A stretch of 64,000 nt of DNA from Rhabdophis nuchalis (GCA_039707465.1 CM077644.1:195831962-195895961), one strand, 5' to 3'. Positions 12,471-25,637 are shown, counted from the first letter of the stretch. Numbers and translations: made by a program. The notes: a model not told the origin generated them from the sequence alone.

Positions 12471-13626
12471 AAGAATTTCAGAATAATTGCAGGCATGACC
12501 CATGACTTTTAGGTAGCATATTGGAGAAGGTGTGTCACGTAGGTCCTAATAGATGGCATTGTTTAATTGAAGGGGCCTTGAGCACAGCCACACTGCCCAC
12601 TCTTACTTGGCAGGCAGAAACCATTAGTCCCTCAAATAACCAATTTTTCCTTTGAATTAAGAGGCAGGCTTGAAATGTATTCTGATATAAAAGCAGTGGA
12701 TAAACTAAAGGGTTTTTCAGGATCATAGATGAAGAATAAGACAGAGATAGAGTCTAAGCTTCAGGTTTCAAATTAAGAGAACCAGTTTTGCTTTAGGAGA
12801 TGACAACCCCTGATTTACAGTGCCTTGTGAGATTGTTTGCTGTTAAAAATCATTTGCTGTTGCTGTGACATATGTTTCTTATTCCAGCAGGTTCTGCTTA
12901 GCCAACCAGCAGCCCTTCACTTGTACAGTGCTGACAGATTCAATGTCTGCTATTCTGCATGGTTGCAGATATCCTTCTCCCACAACACCCTGCAGTGGCC
13001 TGGGTGATTTTTTTTTTTTTTTTTTTTAGTGAACCATGATATTGGCGGCTGGAGGTTTTCACATCAGCTGTACTGCCATGATGAATATTACTTTTTGCCC
13101 AGATAAAACAAATTTAAAATACCTTGTAGTAATGCTGTGTGCATTAGGAACAGAGGTACTTCAGTACTAGCCTAGATTGTTATACATCTAAACCCATATT
13201 GTCTGTTCCAATCTTCTTTACAAGTGCCCCTATTGGACCTCTAAATGATCCTTCAGTTTGTTAGGTTTTTTTTTTTAAGATAAAAATCTTGTATGAATGA
13301 TAGCTATACTTTTTGGTAATGACCGATATATTGTAATTGAAAGTAATGGGTCTGTGCATACTTCAAACACGCAGAGTCCCAGATCTCTAGAACATCAAAG
13401 AAAAATGTACTGTTCTCTAAATACAGTATTTATGTCTAGCTTTTCTATTATTTAGGACCAGCCTAAACACTTGTCTTAGGGATATTCAGAAAACAAAAAA
13501 ATAAATTCTTATTTGGACTAGCTGCTGTTCTAGAAGAAATGAATGTTTTTGTGAGATGGTAGGTTTCCCATCAGTTTATAGTAAGACATTATTGTGCCTT
13601 TGCTTCAGGAGGAGGTGGGATAGAAG
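12471..13626. other. Unassigned sequence with a weak exon candidate
   Basis: Mostly unremarkable. At 12888-13003 an open frame sits between an acceptor (cttattccag) and a weak donor (gtgatt); see findings. A run of about 19 T lies at 13010-13028. Confidence 0.4.
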
Positions 13627-14525
13627 TGGTATTCAGCCGGTGCTCTCTGGTACGGGCGAATCGGTAGCGGCGGCTGTGGGAGGCTACGCCCACCCGCCTC
13701 GATGTAATGTGTGGCCATTTGTTAGCCCAAGCAAAGGGGGGCGGGGTGTTTGCTGTCACTTTCACTCTGTGCGAGGTCGCTGCACAGGAAAGCAGCAGCA
13801 GGGGGAGGAGGAGACTGAAGCAGCCTTCAATTCACAGACTTGGCTTCTCACCCCTTCTTTCGCTACTGTTTGCTTGGCAGTTTGAAGCAGCCTGCAATTT
13901 CCATGGCTGGCAAGACGGCGATCGCCAATCCATTGCCCAGAGGGGATCACAGAGGGAGTCACGAACCTTTGCAGTTCTGCACCTCTCCTGACCTGGACTC
14001 TTCCTTGATGGCTGCGGGCTGCAGGGACGACCCGCAGTAGGAAAAGTACTGGCTGGTGATGGTGGGAGGAGACAGAGTGGGCAAGTCTGCACTCACTATC
14101 CAGTACATCAAAATGAGAGGCCCGGAATGTGGTGGCAGTGACGGTGTCAGTTCTCTTGTCTTCCTCAGTCCTCTGCTCTGATAAGGGTGCGGTGCAGCAG
14201 AACGGCCAAGCGTCCTGAGCCCCTTCCTCTTCCTCCGTCCTGGCCTCACTGCTGGTGGGTGGGCACTTCCTCAGGTGCCCACCCACCAGCAGTGCTTTGG
14301 GGAACACACACATGCTCCGAGGAGAGGTTTCAAGGCCTTGAAGGAGGGACCCTTCTCTTTGCCTTGTCGAGCTTTTCTGGGCTCCGAAAAGAGCAGCCGT
14401 GAGAGGCAATCAGGTGGGCAGGGGCAGGGCCAACCAGCGGTGATTATAACTGGTTTGAAGAACTGATTAAAATTGTTGCTACTAGTTCGCCCAAAGTGGT
14501 GCCAACTGGTAGGATTTCACCCCTG
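13627..14525. mobile_element. ~900-bp hAT-type non-autonomous element
   Basis: The left end (tggtattcagccggtgctctctgg) and right end (ccaactggtaggatttcacccctg) match the ends of a snake hAT family beginning CAGTGGTGGGATTC. Flanks gatagaag and cctagaag agree at 6 of 8 bases, a decayed duplication. The GC-rich interior gives several overlapping open frames on both strands (up to 215 codons), none with recognisable domains; they are treated as chance. Confidence 0.6.
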
Positions 14526-17115
14526 CCTAGAAGGTCTGGAAGTTATTTTCTTTTAATTGACCCAGGGTTCCTATTTTATATTTCCTGGCTTCTTGGAGGC
14601 TGTTACAGATATGTGTCCTGCAATTTTGAAAAGTTTGAGGAGTAATTTATTGTCCAGAACAATTTAATATATTATAGAAACTGAGCTCCATTAATAGTAA
14701 TTGAATCACCACACTGATATTTTTAGCTCTCTCTTAATAATGTCCCTGAAATCTTTTCTGCTCTGTTACTTTTTATAGAGAGATTCAAAATTATGCCAAA
14801 AGAATGGGGGTTATTTAAATAAGCTAAACAAAAATAGAGTTATAAAAGCAGGCTGTATATGGAACTGAAACATGATGGTGGATTTCACCTATCTAATTAT
14901 TCAGCTCACATGATTACTTTGAGAATGGGCTACCTGAAGAAATCTCAGGCACAAGTGATTATGAGGAGATTTTTTTTTTGTATGCTAAAATTAGTACTTA
15001 GTAAAGCCTTCTTATATTAAATATGTGTACCAAACTTTTCAATTTAAGTATTTTTTGAAGAATTGGATCTTGAATCGGACTATGGAGAAGCCCCGTATCA
15101 GCCTAAAATTGTAGTTTTTGTGAATGTCTTCGTTTAGCAATTCAGAAAAACCTTGTTTTCCCCAAACTCCACCACATTTATATTAAAAAAAAGGTGCTCT
15201 TCTTTTTACAAGCTCGGTTAAGCTGAGAATGTTTTCAAAATTATCGAACTGGATTAAGAATATTGGGCACCTTTTCCTACATATTGAACTGTGACAATAA
15301 TATGGATAAACCTCCCTAATCGCAATATGGCATAAACATTATAAAACATATATAAATCAATCATCCCCCTCTCCAATGATAGGAATCATGGCGTTGCAAA
15401 GTTGTAGACTGGGCATAAATAGGGGAAAGTAAGTGTACAGCTCAATGTTTCAGTTAATTGTCTTACGTCTTTAATTGCAATATTTTTTTAAGATTATAAA
15501 GAAATCAGTACAAATTTATATATTGCTTGATTAAAACAGTTGCCATTGAAGTTTTATCCTTCATTATTTGAATAAGTGACAGATTGAATCACAATCATTA
15601 AATGAAATAGTGATGTTGTGACACAAGCTTTTACATCTAAAACTGGGTAATCTTGAGCCAGATGGTTTCAATTTCAAATGATGTCTTCTCTAGATTTATA
15701 TTAAGGTAATCTATATTAAATTATTTTCATGCAAAAACTTATTTGCATTTAATTAAAGTAAATCTTAATTAGAATTTCTGGAGTGCTAGTTCTTTTATTT
15801 TTTATGAATGATTCCTAATATGATCCTCATAGTTACTTATGATACAAAAAGGGGAAGCATCACGCATCATATGTAGTACAAAAGCTGAACCCTCTCCCAT
15901 TTTTTGCAATATGGCAAAGATTTCTGAGAATCTTTTTGTATATGGTACACATTCTTAAAATAGCACGGTGTTGTATGTTAAAAAATTTTCAGGCATTAAC
16001 CTATACAAATGACTTATCTGCTTACATATGGAATACGTTCTTATGCCATTTATGAGATAAGATTACAGGATAATATATATGGGGATAAAATATCTATAAA
16101 AAACTAGGGCCGTACACTGATTAAGTCCAGTTTTCAAAACCAAGTCACCCTTATTATTAATTGTTCTAATTGCAGCCGTTTGGAGTGGTGATAAGATTGT
16201 GGTATGTCGAGAGTAAGAGAAATGCATTTATTCATTGTACAAACAATCCATCATTTCTTTATATCACATAAAAAGGATTTGGATGGTTCTCTTTGAATCA
16301 ACTCTCTTGCAAATTGCTGATTATTTTTGTCATCCTATTTTCCATTCTCATTTGACCAATGTTTGCTTCGTCAATTGTCTTAAATTTAATTTTGCTTTCC
16401 TTCCCCCTTCTTTGCCTTCCTTTTTTCCAACATCAGCAAATCTAGGTTCTAATATTTTACTTAAAGAAAATTGGTATCATTCATCATCTCACTAATCGTT
16501 AATTAACTTTTTTATTACATAAAGCTGTACAAAAATGCGTTGTTTCTGTTTTTTTTAAAAGAGATATCCTTTATCCCTCTTCTCAGTTCTACTTTGGCTC
16601 TGTTGATAAGCATGTTTGAATTAACATAGGCAGTGCCATCAAACACCCATACATCAATTTCTACAAGTGTTGGAAATTTTCATCCCCCATATTAATCTAG
16701 TTTCTCTGCTAACTCTATCCTATACAAGTAAAACACACAAATCTGTCTCAAGATGGATTGGAAAACTTCCACAGTAGAGATCCCAACCATGAAGCAAGAA
16801 TGGGGTGTTCACATACAATTCTACTTAAAAATTAATGCAATACAATGAAAAACTAACATCAAAGAACATAGTGAATCACAGCAAATGAATTTTTTTATTC
16901 TTTTGACCACTGTTCATTTTTTTAAGGAAACAGTAACAGCAACAAAATGCAAACAACACAAATGCATAATGAAAATGAAATTCAGCATGAGAATATAATA
17001 CTATTAAAATCCAATTTTAGTTAAAAAGAGATGCAAATCTGTGAGGAGAATTGCCAATTAATTTTGTATTTGCAATGTCTTATTAATGTGTTTAACTTTT
17101 TGTTCTTTTTGGTAG
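14526..17115. other. AT-rich, probably TMEM232 intron
   Basis: No element recognised. A possible 96-bp exon at 14905-15000 is discussed in findings. The last bases form the acceptor of the 17.1-kb exon. Confidence 0.45.
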
Positions 17116-17294
17116 ACATCCACGACTGCCAGCTCAGCAGCTGAATTAAATTCCAAACAAAAGCAATTCAGAATTAAGCCATTTCTTTGGCACAGCCTTC
17201 TTGTTTGGGTTTGTGTACATAATAGCAGCTCTCAAATAGATGCAGTCCTCATGCATGTCCTATTCTATAAGGAACAGCTTCATCAAAAAAACTG
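17116..17294 (+). CDS. TMEM232: TMEM232 internal coding exon (first one visible)
   Basis: Internal exon of a transmembrane protein 232 gene, a helical protein reported to be required for sperm flagellum formation. Seen: a pyrimidine-rich tract ending in TAG at 17115, an open frame of 59 codons plus two bases, and a strong donor (CTG/gtaagg). The translation contains FLWHSLLVWVCVHNSSSQ and ends KEQLHQKN. The two leftover bases (TG) join the leading G of the exon at 29881 to make Trp. The acceptor is uncertain: CAG sites at 17131 and 17139 are alternatives, and use of 17131 would start the exon at 17132 with a one-base phase. The WH-x(4)-W pattern followed by a helix resembles the mammalian protein as I remember it; no alignment was run. 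The upstream exon was not identified with confidence. Confidence 0.8.
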
Positions 17295-18520
17295 GTAAGG
17301 GCAATCTTATAACTTGATATACCCTTGATGGAAACCACTTTTGTGCTGAAATGTTAAATAACCTTTATGCCTAAATGTTAATCACTCTACAGTTGCTTGT
17401 CAAAAAGATTTACAATTTTTGTGCCAGAAAGAGAAGCAATTTATATACTTCGTATTGCTTCACTTTATCTAGAGATTGTTTCTGTCTTTTTGGCTAGGAC
17501 ATATACCAGTCTGCTTTTATTAAATTATGTCTGTTATTGATAACAACTTCATTTCATGATTTCAAAGTACAGTATCTGTCACATAACTAAACAGCTGCAG
17601 TGCAATGTGCCAATCCTTCTTCTGGGACTGATACTTGCCTTCATTTTTGGGTGCTCTTTATGCAAAGTGTAATAAAACTAATTTTGCATGCTTACAATTA
17701 CTTTTATGCTGGAAATGTATTCTTGATTGCTTCTGTTAATTGAAGCCTCAACAAGTTATAATTGCAAACTGCAGTCATTGGAACTTTGCCTTATGCTTAA
17801 ACTATTTTGCTAAGAAGAAATTTCTCAGATGTACAAAATTATATGGAATTATAGGAAAGCTAATGATATCCCTGTTCTGTGATTTTGGTCTGAGATCTTT
17901 TTGGTGGGTTTAGAAATTGGCAAAATGGAGTAAATGCAATGATTTTTGAGGATTAATTTTGTATTTCTTATGTTTAACAACATGGAGGAATGCCAACAGG
18001 TTATGTTTGAGCTGAATGTCAATTGGACTTGCATGGCTTCCATTTAAAAATAACCTCCATGGTAACTTTAATTTTATGTAGAGCCATGAGTTTTATTTCC
18101 ATTGACTCTCGGAGGAGGGAAGCATAAAAAAATGACATGATTCAAGCTGTAATTATAGATGTTTTAGATGTCAAACAGCAGTGCAGTGCAAGCAGGAGGT
18201 CACACTGTTTTGCTTAGTCTTATAACCAGGCAAAGCATTTCTTGAAATCTGCATGTCTCTAATGTGGATTCATCAAAGTGGTAAAGTTGCCTGGAGGTCC
18301 TAAACAAAAGTGAGAAGGCATATCACAATGTAAATATTATAGAGGAGTTACTAGACTAATCTCATTGAGTATAGGAAGGCAAAAACTATTTGCCCAAGCA
18401 TCAAGAGATACTTGGCTGATTCTGGTCTGGGTCTTTATTGAATGACTTGCTCATGTAAAAGAACACTAATCTCTGCTTAACTGCCTGCTAGACCATATGT
18501 TGCCTTCAGACTAGTACCAC
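17295..18520. other. TMEM232 intron, no element recognised
   Basis: Begins with the donor gtaagg. AT-rich sequence without recognisable repeats. Confidence 0.5.
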
Positions 18521-18925
18521 GATGGTGAACCTATGGCACACGTGCCACAGGTGGCATGCAGAGCCCTCTCTGTGGGCACGCAAGCCATCACCCAGCTCAG
18601 CTCCATTACACATACACATGCACCTCCTGCTAACCAGCTGATTTTTGGCGTTGAGTTTTGACCATTTTTCGCCCTCTGGTGGCTTTGCTGGAGCCTCCGG
18701 AGGGCGAAAAACCGCCCAATGCGCAAACCAGAAGTTCAGGAACAGACTTATGGTTTGCACGTTGGGCTATTTTTTGCCCTCCGGAGGCAACCCGGAAGTC
18801 CGTTCCTGAATTTCCGATTTACGTGTTGGGCTGTTTTTCACCCTCCTCAGGCTCCAGAGACTTTGTAGGAGTCTGGAGAGGGTAAAAAAGAGCCCAACAT
18901 GCATACTGGAAGTCCCGAAATATTT
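18521..18925. mobile_element. hAT-like element with internal tandem modules
   Basis: Starts near gatggtgaacctatggcacacgtgcc, a terminus I recognise from a widespread vertebrate hAT-like family (GATGGCGAACCTATGGCAC). The interior repeats a module of gttgggc-t-tttttgccctccggagg type three or four times (18655-18900), partly in inverted orientation. The right terminus is not clear. Confidence 0.5.
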
Positions 18926-21900
18926 CCTTTTCCAAATACAAGTTTGGTATTTGGTATGGAGCTTTCATTCCTAATAATTTCATGAGGCTGCATACACTTA
19001 ATGCACAAGGAAATATTATATTGCTTTAAGGTATATTATTTACAGAGTTGTACTGGTGCTTTCTTTAATCATTTTTTACTTACCCACTGCATAATTCAGT
19101 AGTGTTTTGTTGCTGTTCAACATTAATATTCCTATTTTTGCTGGTGACATATATGAAGTTTGACTTTTGATCACCTGTGGGAAATTTGGCTTTTTCTTCA
19201 CTTTTGTGCTGCAATTGCAGAAAAGCCCTTAATGAGGGCTTTCATTGCTTATGTGTCCTCTTTAGTTTGTGCACATTTAATTATAATCATGTCTCTACAG
19301 TAAAGCATGCAAAATGAAATCAATGAAGACTTAGTACTGCTTCCAGTATTCATAGGTTGATTTGATCATTGCCTTTAGAGAGCAACTGAATGGAACAAAT
19401 TGTTGAATCTTTTTTTCTTCTCAGACAGGTTTGAGCAAATTGAGCTTATTGTTCAAAGCGGGGACGTGAACAACATAAGCTACAGTCAATTCTAGTCTGC
19501 AAATACTATACAGAAATATTTATTGGAAGGATGGGCACAAAAACATGCAGACTTGGCAAATTAGGGCCGGCACCCTATTTGATTTATTTTCTAGATGCAA
19601 ATTTATTCTGGACATTGAATGTCCTCCCACAGTTTAGTTAGCCATTCTTCTGAAGAGGGAATCAAACATATTCAAATATCTATGGATGAGGAAAATAAGA
19701 TGTATGAATTAAAAATGATCACCAAAGAACTCTAATTACAGACAAGTAGAGAAATGGTTTATTATTAGCAAAGGATAGTTGCTCATAAAATGAAAGGCAA
19801 GGTCCCACGGGGCCTGCAACTAGAGCCCCTATCTGTGTTAGATAAAATTTGAATGGCTGCTCAATATAGCCTTGTGAGGAAATTTGGAGGAAAAGATAGT
19901 GTACATTAGTTGCCATCGTTTCATAGAGTGGCCCTACAGAAACGGCAGGAACTGCTCTGTCAGATCCTAGGAGTCTTATGATGGTTCGGTCCATTTAAAA
20001 CATCTTTGAAGAGGTAGTCCCAGACTCTTGCTTGACCCTGGGAAGCACATGAATGGGAACTACTTCCCAGAAATCCACCAATTATTTTTAAGGAGATCAA
20101 GGGTCTTTCAGACAGCATTCTAAGGTTTGGAATAATGTATGCAGAATTATATCCCTGACTGAATGGAAGGCAGTTTTGCTCTTTGGCAGAAAAGAGATGA
20201 CAAGGTGTAGAATTAAAGGTAAAGGTTCCCCTCGCACCTATGTGCTAATTGTTTCCGACTCTAGGGAGCGGTGCTCATCTCCATTTCAAAGCCGAAGAGC
20301 CAGCGCTATCCAAAGACAAAGTGATCATGTGGCCAGCATTACTAAATGGCAAAGGTGCAAAGAACACTTCTCCTTCCCACTAAAGTGATCCCTATATTTG
20401 TACTTACATTTTTACGTGCTTTCGAACTGCTAGGTTGACAGAAGCTGGAACAAGTAACGGGAGCTCATTCTGTTATGCGGCACTAGGGTTTCAAACCGGC
20501 CAACTGCTGACCTGACTGATTGACAAGCTCAATGTCTTAGCCACTGAGCCACCATGTCCCAGGTGTAGAATTAGTTTATCTTTATTCACAGCAATGTATG
20601 TTGATTGGGCAATGCACAGGTCATTAACATGCCTAGCAAAAATCACAGAAATGAGAAAAATAATCTTCTAAAACAATAAAAAATACATTATACTCTTTAA
20701 AAGGAATATATGATCTGACTAAGAGTTCAGATGTTTTTAACAGTCCTAGATAAACTCCAAGTCAATATAAAGATGGATATAACTGAATCAAGGTCTTCAT
20801 GAAATCTTTAAGAGATCTGAATGCAAAACCAAAAACAAGAATAATGAAATGACAATTAGAGTGCTGTGATAGCTGTTAAGATATTTACATAACAAAGAGG
20901 AAGAGCTAGTATGGATATCTCAGAGAGTATGTAACTGTAATCTCAATGGGTGAGACAGAACAATGATATGAACTGTGATTTCCACCATGAAGTCAGTCCT
21001 AACACCCAGCTACTACCTTAGTTAGGAAAGGGATCAGCAGAAAGATGTGAAAGAATGATTTTATCCAATTAAAACTGCAACATGCCTTCCAGTAGTGTGC
21101 TCTTACCTTTTTCTTGCTGCAGAATTACACTTGGTGGGAATTCAGCAATGGTAGATAATCATTCAATTAAATGATGTGCTTTTCATTTAGGGATCAATTT
21201 GGAGTCATAGTTTAACTTATATCTTTTGACAACTTTTTAGACAATGTGTGATTTATAATATACAGTAAATCATACAGGATCATAGACCAAGTACCTTAGT
21301 TTTAGGGTGTAATGCAACAGCCAAACCAATTGTATATAAACAACAAAAATATTTCAAAAGGTCACAGGATTTTGGAATCTGTAAGAAGTCCTATTTATTT
21401 ATATGAAAAACGTATTTCAGATTCAGAGAGAGTAGAGTGCACTCTGTAACTTATCATTAACTGAGGAAAGGTGTGGAAAAGACATCACTTTCAGAAAGTT
21501 GTCCAAATACTATATATTCACCTTAAAAAGGTTGGATAACTTGTCTCTGGCAGAATGTATTGTAGTACTAGGTATGTATTAAGTGTCTTTATAAATATGA
21601 CCAAAGAAGCGTTGCCATATATCCTAAAACTAATAAGCATCAGGTGAGTCATCTTGCTCCTCCTAGAGGCAATATTTTTGTGAGACGTTGACATGAATGA
21701 GCCATGTTGAATGAATGGTTTACTCTTTCAGTGTATCTAGACACCATGACATCTAGATAGATGACCATCAGTTTCAAGAGAGTTGGGAAGCAAGAAGCAG
21801 TTGAGAGAAAGTGTGGGTATTAGACTAGAGCAGGTAACTTCCAACTTCTGAAACAATTCTGTTCTATTCTTTCTATTCCCATAGAAGATGAAAAACTAGT

Positions 21901-22150
21901 GTATAACAGGGGCAGAGAAAGTAGCAAGTCATGAACTGAAGGCTTTGGAACTGGACAAGATTTGTGTTTTCATTTGGAAAATAGGGTGTAATGGACAGAG
22001 GTTTTAACCATATAATATTTCTTCCTTCCTTTCTCCTCTGGTCAGTTAGATGATGCAGGCAATTTGATTGCAAGTTTCATAATGATGGATCTCTGTGGTA
22101 TAAGACATAACAGAGAGAAACATGAAATATCCTTCAAATAAGAAAGAATA
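18926..22150. other. TMEM232 intron around a SINE
   Basis: Apart from the SINE at 20213-20566, nothing recognisable. An open frame at 19719-19994 (minus) has no known domain. Confidence 0.5.
20213..20566 (-). mobile_element. tRNA-derived SINE, minus strand
   Basis: Read on the minus strand it begins with tRNA-like sequence: TGGCTCAGTGGCTAAGA (box A) and a box B within ccggtttgaaaccc, then a long tRNA-unrelated body containing cgaactgctaggttgac in complement, ending at ggttcccctcgcacct near a short ggtaaa repeat. A second copy lies at 61909-62243; the two align throughout. Confidence 0.8.
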
Positions 22151-22729
22151 TCTATATATATAAAAGCGAAATACCATTCACCTATCATCATGAAATCTCC
22201 AGAACTGTAAAGTCTACAAACTTGAAATTTGGCACGTATGTTCCTCTTGGCTTCTAGGTTCTTGCTAAGAAAGGATTTTTTGAAATGACCATCAGATCAT
22301 TAGTATTTCTTGTATTATTATTAACACACTCTGATGGTAAGGAGTTAGATATTCTACTCCCCCCTCGCCTGAAAAGAACTCTGTTCTAACTGCCACTTGG
22401 GTGTGGGCATTGCCAGCATGTGACACATCCAGCCTGCAGGCTGGGAGTTTAGATATTCTACTCCCCCTTCCCACCTGAAAGGGAGAGAAGGGGATAAGAT
22501 AGGAGAGGCCTCTGTGGACCAAGGGAGAAAGGGGGATAGGACAGGATCAATGGGGCTAGCCGGAGGGAGAGAAGGGGAATAGGATAGGAGACACTTCTAT
22601 GGGGCACACCTGAGGGAGAAAAGGGGAGAGGCCTATCATAACTACTCATTAATGTTCACGCTTTGACTGTCAATCTTTCAAGCCTGATCACATAATTCCA
22701 TAGCGAATCACGGGTATCCAAGAGACTAG
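22151..22729 (+). mobile_element. Helitron-like element, 579 bp
   Basis: Begins TCTATATATATAAAAGCG and ends CTAG at 22726-22729, with host A before and T after, as Helitrons insert between A and T. The end region (cacgggtatccaagagactag) resembles the complement of the terminus of the Helitron at 43537. The GC-rich interior contains purine-rich repeated lines (gggagagaaggggataggataggag). No Rep/helicase is present, so it is non-autonomous. Confidence 0.6.
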
Positions 22730-23875
22730 TCTCCAAATAAAATAAATATCCTGAAGAATCTCAACAAAGCATGTTAAATCTGAAAAACCGGGGGGGGGAA
22801 ACAGAAATTAGTAGAAGTTGCTCCCAGCAGCATGCAAGGGAGTAGGGCCTGCCAAGCATTTCTAAGCTCCATGCAAATTCAGCACCTATTTGTATAAGCA
22901 CAGTAACTTCAAGGAAGAGTAATACATTTTTTTCATTTAAAATATTCCTTCTCCACTGCATCACTTGCTCTCCTTACCTGTGCTGCTTCAGGCTAAGGCA
23001 TTATTTAAATTTCCATTTCTTTCACCAACTTCATCAGATTCATAGCCTGAATTTATATCAGTATTATGTACTATTATTATATCAGTTGCTTTACACTTAG
23101 AATGGGCGCATTTTAACATTCTCTTCTGATGTTATTTCCCCTTACAAATTTGCATTTTTCCTTACTGCTTTTATTACAGTTCTTTAGCTCAGTTACAGCT
23201 AGTAAGTATTTTGAGTTTCAATAATGACAGGATCATACTTTGAGAAAGTACACATTATTTATATAAGCAGAAAGAAATGAATCTTTTTTAAACTTATAAA
23301 TGTAGAGTCAAAGAATAAAAGAATAATAAAATGGATTAAGAGGAAGCACCATTTAAAGGAAGTAACAGGTAAAATACCTTAACATTTAATAAGAATGATG
23401 TAAAGAGGAGATATTGTTATCTGTAAGTTTAAACAATAGGGGTATTACATCTTGCAAATGTAATTGCCTTTCCATGTAAGTGGGAAAGGATTTCCAAAAT
23501 ATAGCAAAAGGGTTGAGGGAATTATTTTGGGAATTGGATCTGTGAGTTTGAAAATCAAGAACTAAAATGTATTAGTTTCAGTCAGAAATAGCACACTGCT
23601 ATTAGTACTTGGGTTACAATAAGAAAGATAATTTGCATCTGGAAGCATGGAAAGCAATTCTCCTAAACCCAGACTGAAGTAACTCAGTTTAGAAAATTAA
23701 ATCAGTGTTACTGGTGATTGTGAAGTTGAGTAGAATTTAGTTAGACAGAACTAAGGCTAATTTAACTAAGAAAAATAACTAAATAACAGAAAAATGACTG
23801 ACTTCTGTGAAGTCAGGAAACAGCAAGCAACCCACCAATTAGTGGATGAGTGGGTGTCTACTTTCTTCCAAATTA
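22730..23875. other. TMEM232 intron, no element recognised
   Basis: AT-rich sequence with an isolated G-run at about 22791-22798. Confidence 0.5.
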
Positions 23876-24356
23876 CCGTATTTTTCAGAGTATAAGAAGC
23901 ACCTTTTTTCCTCTAAAAAGAGGCTGAAAATCTGGGTGCGTTTTATACATCGAATACAGCATTTTTTTGCCTCCTGAAACCTCGCCCCTTCACCAAAATG
24001 GCCATGCGCATACCCTTATGGAGGCTTCCAGAGAGCTCCTGGGGGCTGGGGAGAACAGAAATGAGCAAAAAACAGGGCATTTCTGCCCCGCCCCAGCCCC
24101 CAGCAGCACTCTATAAGCCTCCATAAGGCTATGCATGCTATTTTTTGACCAAAAAATGGCCCATTTTCACGAAAAAAACAGGCTTTGTTTCCTCATTTTG
24201 GCCCCCCGGAGCACTCTGCAAGCCCCCCCAAGGCTATTCATGCCTTTTATTTGAAAAAAACGGGGCCATTTTTGCGAAAAATGGGCCGTTTGGGAGAGGT
24301 TTGCACAGTGCAAAAAGGGTTTTTTTCCCCCTTTCGGGAAGCTGTTTAATTAGAGT

Positions 24357-25437
24357 TATCCTATTACATCGGCTGGGGGGGTTGGGGGTGGGAGGCACTG
24401 TTTTGCGGTGGTTCTCCTCCTTCCTCTCTGGCCGATCGCAATTTGTGCGGGCAGGAGAGCAGAGGTCGACCCCGAGACCCCTCACATGCGGGGTGCCTCA
24501 GGGGTCGGTCCTCTCGCCTCTCCTGTTTAATGCATATATGAAGCCGTTGGGTGAGATCATCCGTGGTTTTGGGGTAGAGTACCATCTGTACGCTGATGAC
24601 ACCCAGCTGTACATATCTACCCCAAACCACCCCAACGATGCCGTAGCGGTGATGTGCCAGTGCCTGGAAGCCGTGCGGATCTGGATGGGAAGTAACGGAC
24701 TTAGGCTCAACCCGACCAAGACCGAGTGGCTGTGGTTTCCGGCTGCCCGATTCAACCAGCTTTCTCCAACGCTGGCCATAGGGGGCGAACATCTTGCCCC
24801 TGTGGATGGGGCGCGCAATTTGGGTGTCCTCCTGGATACCCGGCTGTCTATGGAAGAGCAAGTGACAGCCGTGGCCAGGAGGGCGTTTTACCAGGTTCGC
24901 CTGGTTCGCCAATTGCGCCCCCTATTGGATCGGGACGCCCTTCGCACAGTCACTCATGCCCTCGTGACATCCCGACTGGACTATTGTAACTCTCTCTACA
25001 TGGGGCTCCCCTTGAGGTGCACCCGGAGGCTTCAGTTAGTTCAGAATGCGGCCGCGCGAGCAATTATGGGCACCTCTAGGTTTGCCCACGTAACACCGCT
25101 CTTGCGCGAGCTGCACTGGCTACCTGTCGTCTTCCGGGTGCGCTTCAAGGTGTTAGTTATCATCTTCAAAGCGCTCCATGGCTCGGGACCTAGCTATCTG
25201 CGAGATCGGATCCTGCCCCACACATCCTCACGACCGATTCGCTCCCACAGAGAGGGGCTTCTCCGGGTGCCGTCCACTAGACTTTGTCAGCGGGCGACGC
25301 CCAGGGGAAGGGCGCTCTCTGTGGCGGGCCCGGCCCTCTGGAACGACCTTCCCCCTGATATTAGAACGACCACCGACCTCCGCTCCTTCCGTGTAAAATT
25401 GAAGACCCATCTCTTTCGACTGGCCGGCCTTGAATAG
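24357..25437 (+). pseudogene. LINE reverse transcriptase fragment
   Basis: About 360 uninterrupted codons of an L2/CR1-group reverse transcriptase. Seen: PQGSVLSPLLFNAYMKPLGE, the catalytic YADD at 24589-24600, LRLNPTKTEWLW, LGVLLDTRLSMEEQV, SRLDYCNSLYMGLP and a C-terminal LRSF region. The endonuclease and the first catalytic Asp motif of the RT palm are missing because of truncation. The frame happens to be open back to 24145 through transposon sequence, giving a chimeric 430-codon frame of no expected function. Close in sequence to the intact frame at 48099-50255. Confidence 0.9.
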
Positions 25438-25637
25438 TTCTCTCTGTCTTTTAATTATAAATTTTAAATGGGTTTTTAATTTATGTTTTTAGCACGGGTA
25501 GATTTATTTAATTCGATTTTAAGAAATATTTGTATTATTGTATATTGTTTTTAATTATGCCTGTGCACCGCCCCGGGTCCCTGTGGGGAGAGGGTGCGGT
25601 TAATAAATCCCAATTTATTATTATTATTATTATTATT
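24357..25637 (+). mobile_element. 5'-truncated L2-like LINE
   Basis: A LINE fragment of the family at 47.9-50.2 kb, cut at the 5' end within the RT domain, with a 3' UTR and an (ATT)n tail. The flanking ATTAGAGT occurs at 24349-24356 and again at 25635-25642, overlapping the tail. It lies inside the TIR element at 23876-26256. Confidence 0.9.

Noticed and set aside
13762..14409. 215-codon minus-strand frame
   Set aside because: Lies within a GC-rich hAT-type element, overlaps other frames on both strands and has no recognisable domain.
14731..14815. Segment LSLNNVPEIFSALLLFIERF after an acceptor-like site
   Set aside because: No usable donor before the stop, and it does not fit the phase of neighbouring exons.
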